In this document: one piece after another, positions 50,627 through 59,411 of the stretch
Position numbering within the stretch: the stretch's first letter is position 1
How the letters are laid out: every line of letters begins with the position of its first letter
Assembly: GCF_014193255.1 (NCBI RefSeq)
Contig: NZ_JACHZB010000011.1
Coordinates: forward strand, 1 to 64,000
DNA length: 64,000 bases
Direction of reading: 5' to 3'
From: Rhizobium sp. BK196
GTDB taxonomy: Bacteria; Pseudomonadota; Alphaproteobacteria; Rhizobiales; Rhizobiaceae
The notes under the pieces: model-generated
Told to the model about the DNA's origin: nothing
The model's database searches: none
The model's input: the letters and a program-made list of their open reading frames with translations, nothing else
Position numbers and translations under genes: made by a program

Positions 50627-53062
50627 TCAGATATCGAGGTTGGCGACGCTCAGCGCATTGTCCTGGATGAATTCGCGGCGCGGTTCGACTTCATCGCCCA
50701 TGAGGCGGGCAAAGAGACCATCGGCATCGGTCGCATCGCTGACCTTGACCTGCAGCAGCGAGCGAACGTTCGGATCGAGCGTCGTTTCCCAGAGCTGCTC
50801 GGCATTCATTTCGCCGAGACCCTTGTAGCGCTGCATCGTTAGTCCCTTGCGGCCGCTGGCGAAAATCGCATCAAGAAGAGCGCGCGGGCCGGAAATTTCG
50901 ACATCGCCATCACGTCGGCTCAGTGCCGGTGGCGTTTGATAAATTTCCTTCATGCGTGGCGTCAACTGATCGATAAGACGGGCATCCTGGGAGCCGATCA
51001 ATGCCATGTCGAGCACGATGACTTCCTTGACGCCGCGAACCATGCGTTCCAAACGAATGCCGCCCTCGCTGGTGAGGTTACCTTCCCAGCCGCGTTCAGT
51101 TTCCTCAGCGATAAGGTCGAGCCGCTTGGCGACTTCGCCCGCCAATTCCAGAGCACGGTCCGCATTGCTGACGAGTTCGGCATTGAGGGCACCGGCGATC
51201 GCCGCCTGTTCGACGACGGCACGATTGTAGCGCGAATGCAGATTATCGAGCAGCGCGCGCAGACGCAGGGCATCATGAATGACTTCATTCAGATCCTGCC
51301 CGACGCGAACTTCGCCGCTGGCGAGCTTCAGCGCCGCATCTTCCAGCCCCTGACCGATCAGATAATCTTCCAGCGCTTTTTCATTCTTGACGTATTGCAC
51401 CGACTTGCCGCGCGAAACCTTATAGAGCGGCGGCTGGGCGATGTAGAGATGGCCACGCTCGATCAGTTCCGGCATCTGGCGGAAGAAAAAGGTAAGCAGC
51501 AGTGTGCGGATGTGGGCGCCATCGACGTCGGCATCCGTCATGATGATGATCTTGTGATAGCGCAGTTTCTCGGCATTGAACTCATCCTTGCCGATGCCGG
51601 TGCCAAGCGCGGTAATGAGTGTGCCAATTTCCTGGCTCGACAGCATCTTATCGAAGCGGGCACGCTCGACATTCAGGATCTTGCCGCGCAGCGGCAGGAT
51701 TGCCTGATTTTCACGCGAGCGTCCCTGCTTTGCCGAACCGCCTGCCGAGTCACCCTCGACGAGAAAGACTTCAGACTTGGCTGGATCGCGTTCGGAGCAG
51801 TCGGCCAGCTTGCCCGGCAGTGAGGCAATATCCAGCGCACCCTTACGGCGCGTCAGCTCGCGCGCTTTGCGCGCAGCTTCACGGGCGGCAGCGGCTTCGA
51901 CGACCTTGCCGACGAGAACCTTGGCTTCGCCGGGATGTTCCTCGAGCCAAGTGCTGAGCGCTTCGTTGACCAGGCTTTCGACGACCGGGCGCACTTCCGA
52001 GGAAACGAGTTTGTCCTTGGTCTGCGAAGAGAATTTCGGATCCGGCACCTTGACCGAAAGAACCGCCGTGAGGCCTTCGCGGCAGTCGTCGCCCGTCAGC
52101 GTCACCTTTTCCTTTTTGGTGATGCCGGATGTGTCGGCATAGGAGGTGATCTGGCGCGTCAGCGCGGCACGGAAGCCTGCCATATGCGTGCCGCCGTCGC
52201 GCTGGGGGATGTTGTTGGTGAAGCAGAGCACATTTTCGTGGTAGCTGTCGTTCCACCACATGGCCACTTCAACGGTAATGCCATCTTTTTCGCCGCGGAT
52301 CGCCACGGGCTTTTCAACGAGCGGCTTCTTGGCGCGGTCGAGATAGGAAACGAAGGCTTCAAGGCCGCCGTCATAGACCATCTCTTCCTGCTTGATATCG
52401 GAGTGACGTTTGTCCGTCAGCAGAATGCGGACCCCTGAGTTGAGGAAGGCGAGTTCGCGCAGGCGGTGCTCGAGCGTGCCGTAGTCGAACTCCGTCATCG
52501 TGAAGGTTCCTGAGCTCGGCATAAAGCTCACTTCCGTGCCGGTCTCGTTGCCGGCCTCGCCTGTTACCTTCAGAGGGGCATCCGCGACACCATGGGTGAA
52601 GCTCATCTCGTGGATCTTGCCCTGGCGACGGATCTTCAATTTCAGCCAGACGGAAAGTGCATTGACGACCGAAACGCCCACGCCATGCAAACCGCCCGAA
52701 ACCTTGTAGGAATTCTGGTCGAACTTACCGCCGGCATGGAGCTGGGTCATGATGACTTCAGCTGCCGAAACGCCTTCGCCGCTGTGAATATCGGTCGGAA
52801 TGCCGCGGCCGTTATCCGTCACGGTCACAGAGCCATCCGGATTGAGCGAGACGGTGACAATGTCGGCGTGGCCGGCCAGCGCTTCATCAATCGCGTTATC
52901 GACGACCTCATAGACCATGTGGTGGAGGCCCGAGCCGTCGTCAGTGTCGCCGATATACATGCCGGGGCGTTTGCGCACGGCATCGAGGCCTTTCAGGACC
53001 TTGATGGAGTCTGCGCCATATTCGGTGTTTACGCCGTTTTCCGTCGCGGGTGCATCGGTCAT
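50627..53062 (-). CDS. gyrB: DNA gyrase subunit B
   Basis: An 811-residue ATPase subunit of gyrase, introducing negative supercoils. GHKL ATP site: EVVDNAIDEALAGHAD and VTDNGRGIPTDIH (about residues 50-85), then GGLHGVGVSVVNALS. The TOPRIM motif is LVEGDSAGGSAKQGRSRENQ (about residue 425) with MTDADVDGAHIRTLL. The C-terminus YKGLGEMNAEQLWETTLDP is conserved. Gyrase B not far from oriC is common in alphaproteobacteria. Confidence 0.98.
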   Translation of the reverse strand: MTDAPATENGVNTEYGADSIKVLKGLDAVRKRPGMYIGDTDDGSGLHHMVYEVVDNAIDEALAGHADIVTVSLNPDGSVTVTDNGRGIPTDIHSGEGVSAAEVIMTQLHAGGKFDQNSYKVSGGLHGVGVSVVNALSVWLKLKIRRQGKIHEMSFTHGVADAPLKVTGEAGNETGTEVSFMPSSGTFTMTEFDYGTLEHRLRELAFLNSGVRILLTDKRHSDIKQEEMVYDGGLEAFVSYLDRAKKPLVEKPVAIRGEKDGITVEVAMWWNDSYHENVLCFTNNIPQRDGGTHMAGFRAALTRQITSYADTSGITKKEKVTLTGDDCREGLTAVLSVKVPDPKFSSQTKDKLVSSEVRPVVESLVNEALSTWLEEHPGEAKVLVGKVVEAAAAREAARKARELTRRKGALDIASLPGKLADCSERDPAKSEVFLVEGDSAGGSAKQGRSRENQAILPLRGKILNVERARFDKMLSSQEIGTLITALGTGIGKDEFNAEKLRYHKIIIMTDADVDGAHIRTLLLTFFFRQMPELIERGHLYIAQPPLYKVSRGKSVQYVKNEKALEDYLIGQGLEDAALKLASGEVRVGQDLNEVIHDALRLRALLDNLHSRYNRAVVEQAAIAGALNAELVSNADRALELAGEVAKRLDLIAEETERGWEGNLTSEGGIRLERMVRGVKEVIVLDMALIGSQDARLIDQLTPRMKEIYQTPPALSRRDGDVEISGPRALLDAIFASGRKGLTMQRYKGLGEMNAEQLWETTLDPNVRSLLQVKVSDATDADGLFARLMGDEVEPRREFIQDNALSVANLDI

Positions 53063-53132
53063 TCTGTCGAGATTTTCCCTGTTGTCGTCAGCAACGGCGC
53101 GCCTTGCGAATCACCGGCTTTTTCAATGTTGA

Positions 53133-53161
53133 ATATAGGTTTTTTGCAGCGAGTTCCCAAT
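53133..53161 (-). promoter_or_regulatory. Probable gyrB promoter
   Basis: On the minus strand TTGGGA (complement of 53156-53161) and TATATT (complement of 53133-53138) are 17 bases apart, 71 bases upstream of the gyrB ATG. It lies in the 133-bp gap after the XRE gene. Confidence 0.55.
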
Positions 53162-53195
53162 GGCAAGGTCCTAAAACAAGGCATAAATCAGGGGA

Positions 53196-53573
53196 TTATG
53201 ACGCTTTTCCGTCCACTTTGCCGCCATTTTCAAGAAGCGCCGATAACCGGGCGATATCGGCGCTGTCAAGGCTGCGGATTCGCTTGGCCAGCCGATTGGC
53301 AAAATCGGTGTATTCGGGCGGCAGCCCCGAAGTATCGACGACAACACGCGGATCGGAAGAGCCGGCAACGAGGAAGAGTTCCTCGGCCTCATCCCAGATG
53401 ATGTTGAAGTAGCCGGCGATGCGCTGCAGCAGATCGAAGCTCGGCATGCCGCGCTTTCCATGCTCGAGTGCCGAGAGATAGGCGGGTGAGACATTGAGCG
53501 CCGCCGCCATCTGTTTTTGCGTCACGCCCTTGCGGGCGCGCAGCTTGCGGACTGCTTCAGCAAACGGCGTCAT
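53196..53573 (-). CDS. XRE-family transcriptional regulator
   Basis: A 125-residue regulator. The N-terminal helix-turn-helix is RKGVTQKQMAAALNVSPAYLS-like (residues 14-34) with the recognition helix in the SPAYLSALEHG segment. The C-terminal half, EEAEELFLVAGSSDPRVVVD, resembles the small DUF1870-like or RodZ-unlike regulators of rhizobia; no ligand domain is recognised. Its ATG overlaps the smr stop by 4 bases, so it is co-translated with Smr, MltA and the Tim44-like protein. Target genes unknown. Confidence 0.85.
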   Translation of the reverse strand: MTPFAEAVRKLRARKGVTQKQMAAALNVSPAYLSALEHGKRGMPSFDLLQRIAGYFNIIWDEAEELFLVAGSSDPRVVVDTSGLPPEYTDFANRLAKRIRSLDSADIARLSALLENGGKVDGKAS

Positions 53574-54139
53574 GAGTTTTCCCCGGCACGCCGCGACAGG
53601 CGGATATAGAGGGCACCAGCCCCACCGTGATGCTGGGCCGCAGGTTCGTAGGACGAAATCAGAAAACGGAACTCCGGTTTGGAAAACCAGAGCGGCACCG
53701 CGCGCTTCAACGCGCCCTCGCTGCCCATGGAGCTGCCCTTGCCGGTAATGACGAGGACATGCCGCATGCCGCGTTCATGCGCACGGATCAGGAAATCGAG
53801 CAGGAAGGAATGGGCCTCACTCTGGACCATGCCATGAAGATCGATCCGTGCTTCCAGCGCCAGCTTGCCTTTGGCGATCTTGCGCTGGACCGGCCGCTCC
53901 AGCGGATGGTGGACGCCCGAAGACTGTTTTGCGGGGATCTGGGCTACTGCTTGCTGCGGAACCGGTGTGGCCGTCTTCTGCTTCTCCGCCTTTTCTTGTT
54001 CGGCGGCCGCTTCAGCCTCCGCCAGGAAGGCATCAAGGGCCGTCAGTTCATCCGTCTTGCCGGGCATAGGCCGGGTACTGCGGGCGACCTTGCCCCAGAG
54101 GATTCTCTCGTCTGCGCTGAGCTTGCGGTCCTTCGCCAT
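53570..54139 (-). CDS. Smr-domain protein
   Basis: A 189-residue protein with a C-terminal Smr (small MutS-related) domain: IDLHGMVQSEAHSFLLDFL (about residue 101) and HVLVITGKGSSMGSEGAL. Such domains can be DNA or RNA endonucleases or ribosome-rescue nucleases. The first 90 residues are charged and low-complexity (AEAEAAAEQEKAEKQK), probably unstructured. Overlaps mltA by one base and the XRE gene by four. Confidence 0.88.
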   Translation of the reverse strand: MAKDRKLSADERILWGKVARSTRPMPGKTDELTALDAFLAEAEAAAEQEKAEKQKTATPVPQQAVAQIPAKQSSGVHHPLERPVQRKIAKGKLALEARIDLHGMVQSEAHSFLLDFLIRAHERGMRHVLVITGKGSSMGSEGALKRAVPLWFSKPEFRFLISSYEPAAQHHGGAGALYIRLSRRAGENS

Positions 54140-55254
54140 CAGAGGAACCTCGCTGCAGCGGCATTGGGGATGAGAATTACAAAATCGGCATCGTTGCGTA
54201 CCGTTCCCGCCAACTCTCCTGCATCATAGCCCGAACCAGTGAAAATATCTCCGCGCGCCGGACCGACAATTGCCGAACCGGTGTCCAGCGCCAGCATCAG
54301 TCGTTGAAACGGCTTACCGGCATCAAGGTGTGTCAGGGTTTCGGAACGGATGAAAAATGGAAAACCGAACGTGTGGATCAGGCGGTCGACGGCGAGCGAT
54401 CGTCCCGCGAGCAGCGGCACTTTTGCAGCGGCGATCGGCCCTGAATTTGCATCGTCGACCGGTACTTCACGAAAGAAAATATAGGACCGGTTATGCCATA
54501 GGACTTCATCGACCTGGTCCGGATGAGCGGCAAGCCATGCACGGATCGCCTGCATCGAAATTTTTGCGCGATCGATCTCGCCGCGGTCGATCAGCAGCTT
54601 GCCAATAGCCGAAAATGGATGACCAGCTTTTGCGGCGTAGGTGATGCGGCCAAGTCTGCCATCCGGATAGCGCAGCCGGGCAGCGCCCTGCACATGGACA
54701 AAGAAAAGATCGACCTTCGAATTTACCCAAGCGATCTCAAGACCACGGCCTTCCAGATAGCCCTGATCGATGTCGCGGCGATCCGGATAGGCATCGATCA
54801 GCCCGTCCCGCACACGCCCGAATGCGTAGGAACTATCGAGATTGCCTGGACGATTTTGATCGTCGAGGTCGACAAGATCCTCCGGTCGCCGGTAGATCGG
54901 AAACCGATAGGTCGCGTCCCGTCTGTCGGAAACTTCGATTTCGGGTTCGTAAAAGGCGGTGACGAAACCGCTAGCGTCGTCGGCCCGGACAATCCGAAAT
55001 GGCTGACAGTACTTCTCAAAAAAGGCGCGTGCTTCCTCCGCTGAAGACGGACGAAACGCCTCTGCTTCCTTCAGCAATGGAAGTAGGTCAGCTGAACTCA
55101 GCCCCAGCGACCCCATACGATAGGGTTTGGTTTCGGAAATATGGCTGCGACAGGTAGCCATGACTTCAAAAAGGCTGGAGGGATCGTCATCCCTCCAGCC
55201 TTCCAATGCGTCGAAACTGACTGCCTGAAGGGCGAAGCCTACTGCGTCACTCAT
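54139..55254 (-). CDS. mltA: Membrane-bound lytic transglycosylase MltA
   Basis: A 371-residue MltA family enzyme that cuts peptidoglycan with 1,6-anhydro product. GFVTAFYEPEIEVS starts the MltA domain, FFVHVQGAARLRYPDG is central, and the 3D domain with catalytic Asp is LDTGSAIVGPARGDIFTGSG near residue 330. I see no clear signal peptide from ATG 55254, nor a lipobox; a longer frame to 55359 gives neither. Export would therefore be unusual, or the start is wrong. It overlaps the Tim44-like gene by 8 bases. Confidence 0.88.
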   Translation of the reverse strand: MSDAVGFALQAVSFDALEGWRDDDPSSLFEVMATCRSHISETKPYRMGSLGLSSADLLPLLKEAEAFRPSSAEEARAFFEKYCQPFRIVRADDASGFVTAFYEPEIEVSDRRDATYRFPIYRRPEDLVDLDDQNRPGNLDSSYAFGRVRDGLIDAYPDRRDIDQGYLEGRGLEIAWVNSKVDLFFVHVQGAARLRYPDGRLGRITYAAKAGHPFSAIGKLLIDRGEIDRAKISMQAIRAWLAAHPDQVDEVLWHNRSYIFFREVPVDDANSGPIAAAKVPLLAGRSLAVDRLIHTFGFPFFIRSETLTHLDAGKPFQRLMLALDTGSAIVGPARGDIFTGSGYDAGELAGTVRNDADFVILIPNAAAARFL

Positions 55255-55951
55255 GTTCCGATTCGGTCGCGACGAGTTTCCAGTTGGGGTCGCGCGAGCG
55301 CGTATCGCGAGCGAAGGTCCAGAGATCGTTGACCTCGGCGACATTTTCGGCGTCGCCATCGATCAGCACGTCGCTCTTGTCGTAGGTCGCTGAGATCAGC
55401 TGGCTGATGATGCGCACAGTGATTTGCGCCTCGCTGCCCTTGGTCTCGGCATGCGTGATCTCAGCCTTGTCAATGCCCACGAAGGTGGACTTCATCTTCT
55501 CGCCCTTGTTTTCGCGATCGCTGATCGCCGCATCAAAGCCGTCATAGACCTCCCGGGATAGAAGATTCTTCAGCGTTTTGCGGTCGCCATCAGCAAAGGC
55601 CATGACGATCATCTCGTAGGCCATGCGGGCGCCATTCAAGAATTCCTTCGGGTCGAAGGAGGCATCGGCTCTGCTGAGCGCGCGCAGCGATTCGTTCAGC
55701 GGCGTGCCGGCTGGTGCGAAAGCATCGATGGCAGAGAAGCGGTCTTCCTCTTCCCCGTTCACATCGCGCCGCGGCAGGGTTACGACCTTGCCGACATCGG
55801 CCGTATCGTTCTGCGCGGCGTCCCGTGGCGTATAGAGATCACGCGGCGGCTTCTCATTTCCGGTGCGGCGTCCAAGAACGGACCGAAGCTGAAAGAAAAT
55901 CAGCACCGCCGCCACCAGAAAAAATAAAGTGATGAAGTCGTTTGAACTCAT
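55247..55951 (-). CDS. Tim44/TimA-like membrane-associated protein
   Basis: A 234-residue protein with one N-terminal membrane helix (FITLFFLVAAVLIFFQL, about residues 5-21) and a C-terminal Tim44-like domain (FLNGARMAYEMIVMAFADGD, then KAEITHAETKGSEAQITVR and ATYDKSDVLIDGD). Bacterial Tim44-like proteins (TimA) in alphaproteobacteria are inner-membrane proteins of uncertain role, possibly related to translocation. ATG 55951 is preferred to the 14-codon longer frame. First gene of the four-gene cluster Tim44-MltA-Smr-XRE. Confidence 0.88.
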   Translation of the reverse strand: MSSNDFITLFFLVAAVLIFFQLRSVLGRRTGNEKPPRDLYTPRDAAQNDTADVGKVVTLPRRDVNGEEEDRFSAIDAFAPAGTPLNESLRALSRADASFDPKEFLNGARMAYEMIVMAFADGDRKTLKNLLSREVYDGFDAAISDRENKGEKMKSTFVGIDKAEITHAETKGSEAQITVRIISQLISATYDKSDVLIDGDAENVAEVNDLWTFARDTRSRDPNWKLVATESEHE

Positions 55952-56077
55952 ATCCCGCCGTTCGCTGTTAACATCCCTGATTTCTAACCCCATATAGTCC
56001 GGCTATACGAATGATTCAAATCATGGCTGGTATCTTGGCCAGTGCCAAGAGGAGCCCGGGGCACCCGGGAGAAAGAG

Positions 56078-56596
56078 ATGCGTTTTTCCATGCTCCCGGT
56101 TTTTGCGCTGCTTCTGCCGCTTGCCGAAATCGCGGGTTTCGTGATTGTCGGCCGCGCAGTCGGACTTGCTGCGACGCTGGCGCTTGTCGTGCTGGGCTTT
56201 GTCCTCGGCTCGTTCCTCTTGCGCCGGCAAGGTATCAGCATCCTGCGTCGCATGTCGGCCGAAGGGCGCAACGGTACCATGCCCGGACGGGAATTGCTCA
56301 ATCCGGCGATGACCGTAATCGCCGCGCTGCTCCTCATCATCCCGGGCTTTCTCTCGGATATACTGGCGATCCTGCTTCTTATTCCGCAGGTTCGAAACCT
56401 GTTTTGGCGGTCGATTGCAAAGCGTTTCGTTGTGGTCGATCTCGGCAGTAGGGGCTTTTCCTCATCCTCGCATCCGGATTTTCAGAGCCGGTCGGGCAAG
56501 CCAGGCGATTCAAAGGTGGTCGATCTTGATGAAGAGGACTATCATCGGCAACCGAACGGAAAGTCACCCTGGTCCCGCAAAAGGCTCGGCGACTAG
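56078..56596 (+). CDS. fxsA: FxsA family membrane protein
   Basis: A 172-residue FxsA-type inner membrane protein with several hydrophobic segments (LPVFALLLPLAEIAGFVIVG; LALVVLGFVLGSFLLRRQG; VIAALLLIIPGFLSDILAIL) and a polar C-terminal tail. In E. coli FxsA overproduction relieves phage T7 exclusion by F plasmid; its normal role is unclear. GGGAGAAAG precedes ATG 56078. Divergent from the Tim44-like gene by 126 bases (55952-56077). Confidence 0.9.
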   Translation: MRFSMLPVFALLLPLAEIAGFVIVGRAVGLAATLALVVLGFVLGSFLLRRQGISILRRMSAEGRNGTMPGRELLNPAMTVIAALLLIIPGFLSDILAILLLIPQVRNLFWRSIAKRFVVVDLGSRGFSSSSHPDFQSRSGKPGDSKVVDLDEEDYHRQPNGKSPWSRKRLGD

Positions 56597-56692
56597 GCCG
56601 AGGCACGCTAACTGCCCAGAGGCCCAGGGTTGTAAGCCCCTCCCCGAAATGTTAGATGGCGGCACCATCCAATGCCCCTCGAGGAAAAGCCC

Positions 56693-57175
56693 ATGGCAGA
56701 CGACAACAACAGCAACGGCGCAGCGAGCCCGACCCTTTCGATCCTTGCCCAGTACGTAAAGGATCTTTCCTTCGAAAACCCGGGCGCACCCCGCTCCCTT
56801 CAGGCCCGCGACAAGGCACCGGCGATCAACATCAATGTGAACGTCAATGCCAATCCGCTGTCCGAAACGGATTTCGATGTCGTGCTTTCGCTGATCGCTG
56901 AAGCCAAGGAAGGCGACAAGACGGTCTTCCATACCGAGCTCGTCTACGGCGGCGTCTTCCGCGTTGCCGGCTTCCCCCAGGAGCACATGCTGCCGGTTCT
57001 CTTCATCGAGTGCCCGCGCATGCTCTTCCCGTTTGCCCGCCAGATCGTTGCCGACGTCACGCGCAATGGCGGCTTCCCGCCGCTGATGATCGACCCGATC
57101 GATTTCGCACAGATGTTTGCACAACGCGTTGCCGAAGAACAGGCCCGCTCCAAGGTTCAGGCCGTTCCGAACTAA
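56693..57175 (+). CDS. secB: SecB protein-export chaperone
   Basis: A 160-residue SecB. After a short acidic start come SILAQYVKDLSFENPGAP, ININVNVNANPLSETDFDV and PPLMIDPIDFAQMF, the classical alphaproteobacterial SecB sequence. It holds preproteins unfolded and delivers them to SecA. GAGGAAA precedes ATG 56693. It sits 96 bases after fxsA and ends at a strong terminator. Confidence 0.97.
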   Translation: MADDNNSNGAASPTLSILAQYVKDLSFENPGAPRSLQARDKAPAININVNVNANPLSETDFDVVLSLIAEAKEGDKTVFHTELVYGGVFRVAGFPQEHMLPVLFIECPRMLFPFARQIVADVTRNGGFPPLMIDPIDFAQMFAQRVAEEQARSKVQAVPN

Positions 57176-57204
57176 GCCGATCTTTACAGGCACTCGAAAT
57201 CAAA

Positions 57205-57230
57205 TGCCCGGGTGACACCCGGGCGTTTTT
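57205..57230 (+). terminator. Rho-independent terminator after secB
   Basis: GCCCGGGTG and CACCCGGGC pair (57206-57224), followed by GTTTTTATTTTT. It is 30 bases after secB and just before the end of convergent dnaQ. Confidence 0.9.
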
Positions 57231-57234
57231 ATTT

Positions 57235-57951
57235 TTAGTTGAGCTGACCATATTTCGACCAGACGGCCTTTTGACCGAGTTTGGCGATCAGGGCCGCATG
57301 AGCCTCGGCTTCCGCTTCGCTCAATCGCGGCGCCAGCGGCCGCGGCCTCTCCATGATGGCAGCGACCACGACTTCTTCCACGTCGGCATTGTCCTTGCTC
57401 TGGCGCGCAGATCCTGCGACGCCGAGCCCCAATGCAGCCTGCCGGCCGCCAATCATCTCGATATAGACTTCAGCAAGGAGTTCGGAGTCGAGGAGAGCGC
57501 CGTGTTTGGTGCGGTGCGAGTTGTCGATGCCGTAGCGGCGGCAGAGAGCGTCGAGCGAGTTCGGCCCCATTGGATGCTTGCGGCGGGCAAGCGAGAGCGT
57601 GTCGACGACGCGATCCGGCAGGATCGGCGGCAGGCCGAGCCTGGCAAGCTCGGCGTTCACAAAGCCCATATCGAAAGTGGCGTTATGGGCGATCCACTTG
57701 CCATCGCCGAAGAATTCCAGGATCTGCTCGACGACCTCAGCGAAAGGCGGCTTGTCCTTCAGAAATTCGTCAGTGATGCCATGGACGGCGAGCGCGTCTG
57801 GGTGAACCTTCTGATCACCCGGATTGACGAAAAGGTGAAGCGTCCTTCCTGTCGGAAAATGATTGAAGAGTTCGATGCCGCCGATTTCGATGATGCGGTC
57901 CATGCGGTTGTCGAGGCCGGTGGTTTCCGTATCGAAAATGATTTCACGCAT
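57235..57951 (-). CDS. dnaQ: DNA polymerase III epsilon subunit (proofreading exonuclease)
   Basis: A 238-residue DEDDh exonuclease. ExoI is IIFDTETTGLD (Asp7, Glu9), ExoII is AHNATFDMGFVN (about residue 97), and ExoIII is HRTKHGALLDSELLAEVY with the active His and Asp. It proofreads DNA polymerase III. Follows coaE by 6 bases at the end of the maf-aroE-coaE-dnaQ row. Confidence 0.97.
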   Translation of the reverse strand: MREIIFDTETTGLDNRMDRIIEIGGIELFNHFPTGRTLHLFVNPGDQKVHPDALAVHGITDEFLKDKPPFAEVVEQILEFFGDGKWIAHNATFDMGFVNAELARLGLPPILPDRVVDTLSLARRKHPMGPNSLDALCRRYGIDNSHRTKHGALLDSELLAEVYIEMIGGRQAALGLGVAGSARQSKDNADVEEVVVAAIMERPRPLAPRLSEAEAEAHAALIAKLGQKAVWSKYGQLN

Positions 57952-57957
57952 TCGGGA

Positions 57958-58554
57958 TTATTCCTTCGTTATCCGCTTCTTCAAGTCGGCGACGATATCT
58001 GCCACTTGTTCTCTCGTCGCCTCTATGGCGTGGCTGCTATCCACGATGTAGTCGGCCCGACGGCGTTTCTCCTCATCCGACATCTGGCGGGAGAGAATCA
58101 TATTGAATTTTTCTTCCGTCATGTTCGGGCGCGCAAGCACCCTCTCCCGTTGAATCTGTGGATCGGCGCTGACAACGACAACGACATCCACTCTTTGATC
58201 GGCGCCGGTTTCAAAAAGCAGAGGGATGTCGAGCACCACCATGTCTGTCCCTGCCTTTTTCTGCCGTGCCAAGAATTCATTCTCCCGCTTGCGCACCAGG
58301 GGATGAACAATCTTTTCCAGCCGCTTGAAGCCGGCTGGATCTCGAGCGAGTTGCCGCCCAAGTTCCTGACGGTCGACAACACCGTTTTTCATCGTCCCGG
58401 GGAAAGCCGCATCGACCAGAGGTGCCGCCTCGCCTGCATAGAGATCATGCACGACAGCATCCGAATCGTTGACCGCGACACCGGCTTCAGCAAAGAGCTT
58501 CGCCGCCGTCGACTTGCCCATTCCGATGGAGCCGGTAAGGCCGATCTTCAGCAT
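57958..58554 (-). CDS. coaE: Dephospho-CoA kinase
   Basis: A 198-residue P-loop kinase for the last step of CoA synthesis. The P-loop is IGLTGSIGMGKSTAAKLF (residues 4-21). NDSDAVVHDLY and VVLDIPLLFETGAD follow. Its start overlaps the aroE stop by one base. Confidence 0.96.
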   Translation of the reverse strand: MLKIGLTGSIGMGKSTAAKLFAEAGVAVNDSDAVVHDLYAGEAAPLVDAAFPGTMKNGVVDRQELGRQLARDPAGFKRLEKIVHPLVRKRENEFLARQKKAGTDMVVLDIPLLFETGADQRVDVVVVVSADPQIQRERVLARPNMTEEKFNMILSRQMSDEEKRRRADYIVDSSHAIEATREQVADIVADLKKRITKE

Positions 58555-59411
58555 CAGTGTTTTTCCATGTCCGCGATGATGAGGGCACGCAGTGTTTCAT
58601 CGACGACAGGCCGCCTGCCGAACCACTTTTCAAATCCAGGTACCGCCTGATGCAAAAGCATACCGAGGCCATCGACGATCGCAAATGCCTGTTTTTCTGC
58701 CTGGGCGAGGATCGGTGTTTTCAAGGGCACGTAGACGATATCGGTAACGACCGCGTCGGAACGCATCGGGGAGAAATCGATTGCGGGTGCCGCCTCCCCG
58801 TCCATGCCGAGAGAGGTGGTGTTGATGAACAGCCCTGCTCCGGTCATTACTTCGGCGAGTGCTGCGGTCGGATGTGCGTGGACCTTTGGGCCGAAGCGGT
58901 CGGCCAGTTCCTGCGCCCGCTCGACTGTACGGTTGACGACGTGGATTTCTTTGAAGCCGCGGTCGCGGGCCGCCTGGATGACAGCGCGACTCGCGCCGCC
59001 GGCGCCGAAGACGACGACCCGGTCATGCCGGTCCCATCCGGGGTGGCGTTCATCGAGATTGGCGGTAAAGCCGCGGCCGTCGGTGTTGGTCGCAAGAAGT
59101 TTTCCATCCTCCAGCCATAGCGTATTCGATGCGCCGAGTTCTTCTGAAAGCTCGTCCGGTTGGTCGGCCAGCTTGAACGCCATCTCCTTATGCGGAAGCG
59201 TGACATTGCCGCCAACGAAACCGGCACTACCGTTCCTTAACGAGACGATGAAATCTGCAAAACTTTCGGGGGCGACCTCGTACGCTTGGTAGCTGCCAGG
59301 CAGATCGAGCGTCTTCAGCCAGTAGCCGTGGATCAATGGTGAGCGCGAGTGTTTGACGGGAAAGCCAGTGACAAACGTTTTCGGCCCATGTGTTTCACGT
59401 GAATCATCCAT
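58554..59411 (-). CDS. aroE: Shikimate dehydrogenase
   Basis: A 285-residue NADPH-dependent dehydrogenase of the chorismate pathway. The shikimate site is FPVKHSRSPLIHGYWL (about residue 17) and NVTLPHKEMAFKLAD with catalytic Lys; the NADP fold is VVFGAGGASRAVIQAA (about residue 135). ATG 59411 overlaps the maf stop by 8 bases; a longer open frame lies inside maf. A parS-like site covers codons 2-7. Confidence 0.96.
   Translation of the reverse strand: MDDSRETHGPKTFVTGFPVKHSRSPLIHGYWLKTLDLPGSYQAYEVAPESFADFIVSLRNGSAGFVGGNVTLPHKEMAFKLADQPDELSEELGASNTLWLEDGKLLATNTDGRGFTANLDERHPGWDRHDRVVVFGAGGASRAVIQAARDRGFKEIHVVNRTVERAQELADRFGPKVHAHPTAALAEVMTGAGLFINTTSLGMDGEAAPAIDFSPMRSDAVVTDIVYVPLKTPILAQAEKQAFAIVDGLGMLLHQAVPGFEKWFGRRPVVDETLRALIIADMEKH
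59391..59406. promoter_or_regulatory. Probable parS site (ParB-binding)
   Basis: TGTTTCACGTGAATCA matches the near-universal parS sequence TGTTTCACGTGAAACA at 15 of 16 positions; the minus-strand copy carries the exact TTCACGTGAAACA half. It lies in the first codons of aroE, about 1.5 kb from the probable oriC, where ParB sites are expected in alphaproteobacteria. The parA and parB genes are not in this window. Confidence 0.8.

Noticed and set aside
57010..58650. Plus-strand 546-codon open frame over dnaQ, coaE and the secB end
   Set aside because: It is antisense to dnaQ and coaE, which have complete catalytic motifs, and it crosses the secB terminator.
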